11,205 nucleotides of DNA from Candidatus Peribacteraceae bacterium (lineage in GTDB: Bacteria > Patescibacteriota > Gracilibacteria > Peribacterales > Peribacteraceae): positions 1-11,205 of the forward strand of contig JABFSS010000058.1 of assembly GCA_013140485.1 (NCBI GenBank), written 5' to 3'. The first letter of the stretch is position 1, and every line of letters begins with the position of its first letter. The position numbers and the translations under genes are program-made. The notes beneath the pieces were generated by a model that made no database searches, was not told the DNA's origin, and saw only the letters and a list, made by a program, of their open reading frames with translations. Of the stretch, positions 5,681 to 11,205 are shown piece by piece.

Positions 5681-5717
5681 CCTCGATACGCTCGCTGCTC
5701 CGCAGCGAGCTACTCGG
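5681..5717 (+). repeat. REP-like palindromic unit, forward copy with a different stem
   Basis: Left arm CCTCGATAC, a perfect 9-bp stem GCTCGCTGC (5690-5698) and GCAGCGAGC (5702-5710) with loop TCC, then TACTCGG. The right arm is shortened compared with the copy at 5618. It forms an inverted pair with the next unit. Confidence 0.88.
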
Positions 5718-5739
5718 CGGAGATTTAATTGAACAGTTG

Positions 5740-5778
5740 CCCGAGTAGCCCACGGCGGAGCCGTGGGCGTATCGAGGG
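5740..5778 (-). repeat. REP-like palindromic unit, inverted copy
   Basis: In inverse orientation: CCCGAGTA, a perfect 9-bp stem GCCCACGGC (5748-5756) and GCCGTGGGC (5760-5768) with loop GGA (TCC on the other strand), then GTATCGAGGG. It faces the copy at 5681, 22 bp apart, as in REP doublets. CTTTTT follows on the plus strand, so a terminator function is possible. Confidence 0.88.
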
Positions 5779-5782
5779 CTTT

Positions 5783-6223
5783 TTATGAATCATCCTTGTC
5801 ATCCCGAGTAGTTCGCGCTGGAGGCGCGAACGTACGAGGGACGAACACCGCATACAATCCACAACGCATTCTAAATCGTTCATTTTGCAGTCTGCGGAAA
5901 CGCACTCCCGTTAACTTCCGCTGACCTTTCTCTGGAAATTTTTTCTTTGAATGCAACCGTAATGCTTGCGTATTGCCATTGATCAAAGCTTCCTTCTTTT
6001 TCGTGCTCCAGTCCTTCAGAATTTTCTCACGCTCTATCGCATTCCAGATGTAGGAAAACGTCTCTGTATAGACCAACTTCACCGGCCTTCTCTCAAATGT
6101 ATAGCATTCTGAGTCTATGCCAGAAGCATGTTCCTCGAGTCGCCTCTCAAGACTATTCGTCACCCCCGTGTAATAACTCCCATCAGAACACCGAAGAATG
6201 TATACGCAGTAGGTGCGGCGCAT
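5783..6223 (-). CDS. GIY-YIG domain protein (UPF0213/YhbQ-like) with repeat-encoded tail
   Basis: The first 85 or so residues of the 146-aa product are a compact GIY-YIG nuclease-like domain: YCVYILRCSDGSYYTGVTN (5-23) carries the signature tyrosines and glycine, followed by LERRLEEH with the conserved arginine, then TETFSYIWNAIEREKILKDW with the likely metal-binding glutamate (about residue 64) and KKKEALINGN with a late asparagine. Small family members are usually about 80-100 aa, so some 45 residues are extra, and the last 20 or so (PRTFAPPARTTRDDK region) are encoded by a REP-like repeat. DNA cleavage or structure-specific nuclease activity is known for the superfamily; the role of this subfamily is poorly defined. 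ATG at 6223 starts directly before the domain; a GTG at 6238 would add five residues. No clear SD. Domain call firm, function uncertain. Confidence 0.88.
   Translation of the reverse strand: MRRTYCVYILRCSDGSYYTGVTNSLERRLEEHASGIDSECYTFERRPVKLVYTETFSYIWNAIEREKILKDWSTKKKEALINGNTQALRLHSKKKFPEKGQRKLTGVRFRRLQNERFRMRCGLYAVFVPRTFAPPARTTRDDKDDS
5796..5840 (-). repeat. REP-like palindromic unit, inverted copy inside the GIY-YIG 3' end
   Basis: Inverse orientation: TTGTCATCCCGAGTA (5796-5810), a 9-bp stem with one wobble (5811-5819 with 5823-5831) around GGA, and CGTACGAGGG (5831-5840). Its outer arm is the perfect 15-nt reverse complement of 5648-5662, so it pairs with the copy at 5618 and encloses the pair at 5681/5740. 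It supplies the final codons of the GIY-YIG gene. Confidence 0.9.
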
Positions 6224-6294
6224 TCCATGATTGCACACTGGAGAAATGCATTTGGGAGGAGCGAAAACAAAAATCTGTTTTCTGAACTTCGACT

Positions 6295-6316
6295 TTTCCT
6301 CTAATCAAAGAGGAAA
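6295..6316. other. AT-rich hairpin between the GIY-YIG and 381-aa genes
   Basis: TTTCCTCT (6295-6302) pairs with AGAGGAAA (6309-6316) over 8 bp around AATCAA. It lies about 70 nt upstream of the GIY-YIG start and 170 nt before the 381-aa gene. No strong T-run follows on either strand. It may be an operator or a leader element. The rest of the 250-bp gap shows C-rich runs but no further gene. Confidence 0.35.
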
Positions 6317-6456
6317 TAGAGCGTTCTGCCCCTGTCCAGAACAGCCGACGTCATTCATACATTTCAAAATAATTTTTCCACTACAGCAATCCCCTCCCCC
6401 ACCTTGACATTCCCCAACTCCATGGCCCCCACACCCTTCTCGAACAGGAGTTTTTT

Positions 6457-6465
6457 TGCTATAAT
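6457..6465 (+). promoter_or_regulatory. Extended -10 promoter for the 381-aa gene
   Basis: TGCTATAAT at 6457-6465 is a perfect extended -10 (TGnTATAAT). The -35 region at the right distance (TTCTCG, 6437-6442) is weak, as is common with extended -10 promoters. Transcription would start near 6472, leaving only about 18 nt before the ATG at 6490 and no SD in that short leader. Confidence 0.65.
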
Positions 6466-6489
6466 GAAGGGATTTACAACAAATACTAA

Positions 6490-7635
6490 ATGCCACTTTC
6501 AAACATCAAACGACTGAAGGATTTGACCGCTGCCGACGCCGAAGTCGCCAACGAAGTTGCTCTGAGCATCAATCAGAAAATCAACGGACTGCGCGGCACG
6601 GTGAAGGAGAAATTGATGACGCTGTTCAACGGCGGACTTGCTGTTGGGGCAGGGGCATTAAACGCACTGAAAGAATTCGATGAAAAACTGACGAAATCAG
6701 ATACAGTGAAGGCAGCTTTTGAGACGGACGTTCTGCGCACGCAATTCAGGGACAGCTTCGTCGAAACCCTGGACACTCGGTTCGGGCCCACGGCCGCTCC
6801 TGCGGATACGCACTATAATTTCTCCGAAACCAAAGACGCTATCCGGGCGACGGTGAACTCGCTGATGGGACAAACACCGGCACCCGCTGTCAGGGAAGAG
6901 CCCGAGGAGAATGATGCAGACGAGCCCGCAGACGAGGAGAGCTCCGGCGGCCACGAAGCTCCGCCCAGATACCAAAAGTCATCCTGGAAATTCTGGACGA
7001 AGGACTTCTGGACGTCAGAACCCTACGAACCGAAGACGGGGGAAACCATGCAACCGCTGAAACGCAGAGCTCTCTTGGCGGGCGGAACCCTCGGCCTCGC
7101 CGGAACACTCGCGGCTGCCGAGACCGGAGCAGTCATCGGCCAGTTCCCGATCATCTCGACATTGAGTTCCATCGGCGCGACGACCAAAGCCGCGCTTGCG
7201 GCCATCCCCGCGTTGAATGCATCAACGACTCTCTTGGGCGTTCCGCTCTCGATTCCGCCCGTCGCTGCAGCCGTCGTACCGACGGCTCTCGCTGTCGGAG
7301 GACTGTGGGCTGCAGGACGCACGTGGGAAGCGATCCAGCGCAATTGGCTGAAAGAAAAGGTTCCCGAGCGCAGCTTTAGCAACCGCGTCTGGGAAGGACT
7401 GAAATTGCTTCCGTACACGCTGCCCAAGCGCTTCGGCACATTGGCCGTCACGAAAGCATGGGAACACAAAGCCAGTCTCGGTATCGGCGCGGGCATCGGC
7501 ATCGCAAGCGCGGTTACATTTGGACTCTCTCCCGCCGGCGCATTGGTCATCGGCGCTCTTGCCGCCGGCGCCCGCATCGCACTGAGCGGAAGCGAGAGTC
7601 ATGCATCCGCCGAACCCGCCGCCGGCCACGCCTAA
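6490..7635 (+). CDS. Uncharacterised protein with Ala/Gly-rich hydrophobic segments
   Basis: No family is recognised for this 381-aa protein. Residues 1-125 look soluble and helical; 130-160 are acidic and probably disordered (PEENDADEPADEE); 162-182 are aromatic-rich (SSWKFWTKDFWTSEP). Then follow hydrophobic Ala/Gly-rich segments at about 194-219, 234-276 and 329-365, the last with glycine spacing (GIGAGIGIAS) like glycine-zipper helices, separated by a basic stretch containing WLKEKVPERSF. There is no N-terminal signal peptide; the hydrophobic part suggests membrane insertion or a pore-like assembly, which is inference. Promoter and ATG are well placed though no SD is present. The large gene at 7737 follows 101 bp later on the same strand and the two probably act together. 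Confidence 0.82.
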   Translation: MPLSNIKRLKDLTAADAEVANEVALSINQKINGLRGTVKEKLMTLFNGGLAVGAGALNALKEFDEKLTKSDTVKAAFETDVLRTQFRDSFVETLDTRFGPTAAPADTHYNFSETKDAIRATVNSLMGQTPAPAVREEPEENDADEPADEESSGGHEAPPRYQKSSWKFWTKDFWTSEPYEPKTGETMQPLKRRALLAGGTLGLAGTLAAAETGAVIGQFPIISTLSSIGATTKAALAAIPALNASTTLLGVPLSIPPVAAAVVPTALAVGGLWAAGRTWEAIQRNWLKEKVPERSFSNRVWEGLKLLPYTLPKRFGTLAVTKAWEHKASLGIGAGIGIASAVTFGLSPAGALVIGALAAGARIALSGSESHASAEPAAGHA

Positions 7636-7699
7636 GCCACGGATAACCATTCCTTTCACACAATGATTCACACATTTGATATCAATCTCACATTCGTAC

Positions 7700-7720
7700 A
7701 GACGCCCCGGCGGGGCGTCT
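7700..7720. other. Strong GC hairpin between the 381-aa gene and the large gene
   Basis: AGACGCCCC (7700-7708) pairs perfectly over 9 bp with GGGGCGTCT (7712-7720) around GGC, 17 bp before the ATG at 7737. No T-run follows on the plus strand (CTGCATCCCC), so it is not a typical terminator. It could reduce read-through, protect an mRNA end, or be a repeat unit. No SD is visible between it and the downstream start. Confidence 0.6.
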
Positions 7721-7736
7721 CTGCATCCCCCTGCTC

Positions 7737-10700
7737 ATGATCTCTCCGCTCTTCCCTAATCGGCGCCACACAGAACGGGAACTCCGTGAGATCTTCATGA
7801 ACCCGACACCCCGCAATACCGCGTTGCCGCAGGGTCCGCGTGATAACAATCTCCCGGGCTTCAACGCGATCAACGGTCTCGCTGCGAGCGCGATGAGTTT
7901 GGTCGACGGTCTCTTTAATCGCGGCGACGTGCTCGCCGATCGGACGCAGGCCGAACTGAGCAACCCGCGCCGCTGGGTGGAAGCCTTCCAGCAGTTCGAC
8001 GTTTTCACGCAACCTCAGACGCTGCGTGAGAGCCTCCGAGGAACCGCATTCGGCCCCAAAGAACTCCTCCAGACGATGAACCCGCAGGAGCGCGTGGCGC
8101 AACTGTGGACCTTCGCGCGCGAAGTGCTCCCGGGCGGCGCCGCGCGCATCATTCCCGCAGGCACCGCTATTCCCCCGGATGAGGTCAAAGATCTGGTCCT
8201 CAATACCGTCCGGATCGTGCTGGGACTTTTGGTTCCGGACCCGCGCGCTCCCGAAACGGCGCATGCGGAAGAAGCGCTGCGCGACATCTACCCCGTCGCG
8301 CAGTTCGGTCACATCTACGAAGACTACCGGGGAATGGTCCGCGCTCTGCGCGCGTTGCCGGGACTCACCGGGCCGATCACTCCCGAGCAGCTGAGCAGCC
8401 GCGAGCAACTGCTGAGAATCATCAACGAAAATGCGAACCGTTTGCCGCCGGGGCGCTATCTGCGCCTCGCGGGATGGCTCCGAGTGAATTCGCTTGATCC
8501 CGCGTCCGCCAAAGTTGCCGACGAGCGCGTCGCCGCGCTTGCCGAACAGTTCCGGCAGGACGAAGAGTCGGGAAAGCTCAACACGCTCAAGTCGCAGCAC
8601 CAAATGGAACAGCTGCAGAAAGGAGTGAAGATCGACGCCGAACGCCGCAACCGGTCGTTCATGAATAACTTCGAAATGCTCGAACCGTGGCAGCAGTACG
8701 CCGTCATCGGTCTCGGACTCTTCGCCGCGTATAAATTGTGGAACAAGCCCGGCCGTTTCCTGGGCATCATCCCGTATTGGACCATCCCCACGGGCGTCGT
8801 CGGCTATTACCTGTACCGCCGCCTGATGGTCGGCGACCACGATGCGATCAATACCATGACGAGCACCGTCCAAGGCGGCATCAACCGCGCCACCGATTGG
8901 ACGAACACCAACATTCTCAACCGCGGCATCCTGCCGCCGACGGTGGAACAGCGAGACGCGTCCTGGATGGCGATCATGGCGCGCTTCCTCGATCAGCGCG
9001 CGTTCCTCAGCCACTACCCGGCCGCCGCGCCGATGATGACCGTCGCGCAGATCAAGATGAAGCACTTCGCGGGCTCTGCCTTCCAGGCAACCATGATCCC
9101 GGGCGACCGGATCAAGTACTCCTTATATGGCGAGCCGCGCAGCGCTCTCTATATGGAAGCGCAGGGCATCATCAAGACCAACCGGTATGACCGAAACACG
9201 CTCCATCGCATCTTCTTCGAGCATAACGCCGAGATCGCGCAGGGCGTGGGTACCGTCTTCTACCATCTTGCCGCCCGCCGGCCGGAGAACCGGGACCGCG
9301 TGCGCAGAATAGAGAACGCGCGCCGAGGAGCGGCCGTCGTCACGGCGGCAGGCACCTCGAGCATGAGCTACGACAACATCCGCGACCCCGCCATCAAGCG
9401 CGACTTTTTGAGCATGATCAACGAAGGCCGCGTCATCGCCCTGCAGGAACACCCCGACATGAACTTGATCGACCTTATCCAGACGTTCGTCGCCGAACCA
9501 AACAGCGCGCCCGAGCGCCCGGATAATGCCGACCGTGTGGCGGTCCCGAATTTGAATCGCCCCCGCCAGCTCGAAGTGCTCGCCATCCGCGAGCAGCCGC
9601 TCTTGCCGGAACGCAAGACCTCGATCGAGACGATTCAGAAGGAATTCGAGGAATGGATCAACTTCCACAGCAGCGATCGCTTCCCGGTCCTGCGCCGCAC
9701 GCCACGTTCCGCCGCCGATAAACTCCGCGAGTACTCCGTGGCTCTCTTTGCCACCAACAGACCGCTCTACGAAATCCTCCATGCGCTCGAGCGCATCAAG
9801 TACATCATCCTGGCGACGGCCGCCGTCCGCGGCGGCGCCAATCCGGTCTCCGATGAAGACATCGAGATCATGCTCGGCCGCATTCCCGGCGGAGCCGATA
9901 CGCCGTTCATCCCGGGTGTGTTGAACAGTATCGGCAACTGGTTCAACCGCAACATCATCACCGTGGCGAGCGACTTCCAGCAAATCAACGATCTTGAGAA
10001 CGTCCGGGCGCTCCTGCGGCAGAGACTCTTCAGCGGTGTCGAGGGCGGAGCCGGAGGACTGACCTCATTGCAGAAGCAAATGGAAGACCATCGCGCGCGC
10101 TTCGTGCGGCTTCGCAACAGCCGCCAGGCAGCCGAACTCTTCGCAAACTCTTTGGATGCCGCGACGATCAACCGCTTCACTGACCCAAGAGGCCCGTCGG
10201 GCCGCGATCAAGCAATCGCATTTTTCCTCCGCCTGACCGACTCGCGCAACCCCCGCTATCTCGAATTCATCAACGCCTCGGAACAGTTCTACGCGCAGCG
10301 CGTGGCCAACGACATCGTCACCGCGCAGATCGGCACCCACAAGCGCGACGGGAACCACATTCTCGATCTCCATCCGCCGGAGCGCTTTATCTCGCCGCAG
10401 GAGGAACAGAACCTGATCGCCAACAACAACTTCCTGCTCGATAAAATCATCGGGTCGGATGCCCGTCCACTCAATGGAATGTTCGCGATGCTGAATTTGC
10501 ATCAGTTTGCACAAACAGAATTCTATCCACAATATATAAGCGGAACGGTTCCGGCACACTGTGAACGGACCTCGGCGCATCTCGCGGAGATTTGCAACTT
10601 GTACATTGCCCTGCAGCCGCTCCCGACGACGACACTGCCGGGACTGAGCCTACCGATGCCTCTGGCCGCGATGACTCCCCCGCTCGGAACCTCGATCGCT

Positions 10701-11205
10701 CCTGGACTGGGCCTGACGCCGGCGCCGAGCGCGAGCTTCCACTTGGAATTCATGCGCACGCGGACACTCGCTCTCGCCCGCCAATTCATGATAGTTGCAA
10801 CAGGGAATGGACCCCTGCATCCGGCAGCGCGCGCCCGCGAAGATTTCAAGGCCGCATGCCGCGATATCGTCTACACGATGGCACTGCTCGGACTGACGCT
10901 GGATCTCGAACATCAACAGATCATCCAGCGGTTGCAAATTGCAGGAGGAATCCAAATCTTGCTGCCGACCGCTCCGGATGGCAGGCCGGATGCTCCCGAC
11001 GGAGCTCCGACTGCACCTGACGGAGGTCCGCCGCCAGTCGGAGGAGAAGCACCGCCGGTGATTCCTCCGCCACCGGGCATCGACATCCCGCCAGCACCGG
11101 GTCTCGACATTCCTCCCGCACCAGGATTCACACCGCCAATCCCTCCACCCCCTGCACCGGGATTTACTCCTCCGAATCCAGTACCACCCGCACCGGGCTT
11201 TACCC
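7737..11205 (+). CDS. Very large uncharacterised protein with hydrophobic segments and proline-rich repeat tail, 3' end cut
   Basis: An uninterrupted frame of 1156 codons runs off the window. No family is recognised. Residues 1-318 are mostly helical and polar; two hydrophobic segments lie at about 321-335 (YAVIGLGLFAAYKLW) and 341-360 (FLGIIPYWTIPTGVVGYYLY), probably a membrane hairpin; 365-1070 are a long soluble-looking region with many Arg, Asn and Gln; from about 1075 the chain turns into APDG and then PPAPGFTP-type repeats, likely an extended stalk or disordered tail. Cysteines are very rare. The start could be ATG 7737 or ATG 7797 (MNPTP); neither has a good SD. Codon usage in this strand is coherent, while the antisense frames (465 and 286 aa) are Arg/His/Asp-rich shadows. 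It follows the hydrophobic 381-aa gene, suggesting a shared envelope-associated role (inference). Confidence 0.85.
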   Translation, partial: MISPLFPNRRHTERELREIFMNPTPRNTALPQGPRDNNLPGFNAINGLAASAMSLVDGLFNRGDVLADRTQAELSNPRRWVEAFQQFDVFTQPQTLRESLRGTAFGPKELLQTMNPQERVAQLWTFAREVLPGGAARIIPAGTAIPPDEVKDLVLNTVRIVLGLLVPDPRAPETAHAEEALRDIYPVAQFGHIYEDYRGMVRALRALPGLTGPITPEQLSSREQLLRIINENANRLPPGRYLRLAGWLRVNSLDPASAKVADERVAALAEQFRQDEESGKLNTLKSQHQMEQLQKGVKIDAERRNRSFMNNFEMLEPWQQYAVIGLGLFAAYKLWNKPGRFLGIIPYWTIPTGVVGYYLYRRLMVGDHDAINTMTSTVQGGINRATDWTNTNILNRGILPPTVEQRDASWMAIMARFLDQRAFLSHYPAAAPMMTVAQIKMKHFAGSAFQATMIPGDRIKYSLYGEPRSALYMEAQGIIKTNRYDRNTLHRIFFEHNAEIAQGVGTVFYHLAARRPENRDRVRRIENARRGAAVVTAAGTSSMSYDNIRDPAIKRDFLSMINEGRVIALQEHPDMNLIDLIQTFVAEPNSAPERPDNADRVAVPNLNRPRQLEVLAIREQPLLPERKTSIETIQKEFEEWINFHSSDRFPVLRRTPRSAADKLREYSVALFATNRPLYEILHALERIKYIILATAAVRGGANPVSDEDIEIMLGRIPGGADTPFIPGVLNSIGNWFNRNIITVASDFQQINDLENVRALLRQRLFSGVEGGAGGLTSLQKQMEDHRARFVRLRNSRQAAELFANSLDAATINRFTDPRGPSGRDQAIAFFLRLTDSRNPRYLEFINASEQFYAQRVANDIVTAQIGTHKRDGNHILDLHPPERFISPQEEQNLIANNNFLLDKIIGSDARPLNGMFAMLNLHQFAQTEFYPQYISGTVPAHCERTSAHLAEICNLYIALQPLPTTTLPGLSLPMPLAAMTPPLGTSIAPGLGLTPAPSASFHLEFMRTRTLALARQFMIVATGNGPLHPAARAREDFKAACRDIVYTMALLGLTLDLEHQQIIQRLQIAGGIQILLPTAPDGRPDAPDGAPTAPDGGPPPVGGEAPPVIPPPPGIDIPPAPGLDIPPAPGFTPPIPPPPAPGFTPPNPVPPAPGFT
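10959..11205 (+). repeat. Proline-rich coding repeat region in the large gene
   Basis: Codons for APDG occur three times, followed by at least four PPxPG(I/L/F) units, the later ones as PAPGFTPP. The DNA copies differ at third positions (CCACCGGGC, GCACCGGGT, GCACCAGGA, GCACCGGGA), so the peptide is conserved more than the DNA. The array continues beyond the window. Confidence 0.85.

Noticed and set aside
5489..5840. CRISPR array
   Set aside because: The units are palindromic, occur in both orientations, have uneven spacing and variable stems, and no cas gene is present.
6404..6409. TTGACA as a -35 for the 381-aa gene
   Set aside because: It lies about 50 nt upstream of the only good -10 (6460-6465), far beyond workable spacing, and no -10 sits 16-18 nt after it.
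7663..7742. ATG at 7663 as the start of the large gene
   Set aside because: It is in another frame and reaches a TGA at about 7738-7740 after 25 codons.
7668..9065. Long minus-strand frame of 465 aa, and another of 286 aa at 9123-9983
   Set aside because: Both are antisense to the uninterrupted 1156-codon plus frame; their products are Arg/His/Asp-rich without hydrophobic or domain structure, as expected from GC-biased codons read backwards.

Overview
This is a bacterial window, GC-rich in its coding regions, read with the standard genetic code. The lineage cannot be fixed from the sequence. Many long proteins without a recognisable family, sporadic Shine-Dalgarno (SD) sites and abundant palindromic repeats would fit a Candidate Phyla Radiation genome (Peregrinibacteria-like), but this is a low-confidence impression. 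Only three genes belong to families I recognise: carA, an FNR-type flavin oxidoreductase and a small GIY-YIG domain protein.

Layout. (1) 1-2019, minus strand: carA (glutaminase subunit of carbamoyl-phosphate synthetase), then a flavin/NAD(P) oxidoreductase cut by the window start. Both genes carry in-frame copies of one double-hairpin repeat (two in carA, one in the oxidoreductase), all read in the same frame as a P-S-P-x-x-x-G-E-G peptide. (2) 2020-2493: a divergent intergenic region with overlapping back-to-back promoters, a terminator-like hairpin in the carA leader, a hairpin that would hide the carA SD, and a structured 5' UTR on the plus side. (3) 2494-3171, plus: a small secreted protein with a 12-cysteine tail, closed by a strong terminator. 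(4) 3250-5451, minus: a pair of unrecognised genes (108 aa, then 615 aa with a proline-rich middle and coiled-coil end). (5) 5489-5840: a cluster of REP-like palindromes, partly arranged as nested inverted pairs whose stems differ in sequence but stay paired. (6) 5783-6223, minus: a GIY-YIG protein whose last residues are encoded by one of those repeats. (7) 6490 to the window end, plus: a 381-aa protein with hydrophobic Ala/Gly-rich segments, then a very large protein (at least 1156 aa, running off the end) with two hydrophobic segments and a proline-rich repeat tail.

Working together. carA and the oxidoreductase may be co-transcribed. The 108/615-aa genes look like an operon, and so do the 381/1156+ aa genes; the second pair may form an envelope-associated complex, which is inference. 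The clearest unusual biology is the two palindromic repeat families, one invading coding sequence without breaking frame and one forming a REPIN-like cluster. No CRISPR array, tRNA, rRNA, transposase or known defence system was seen.
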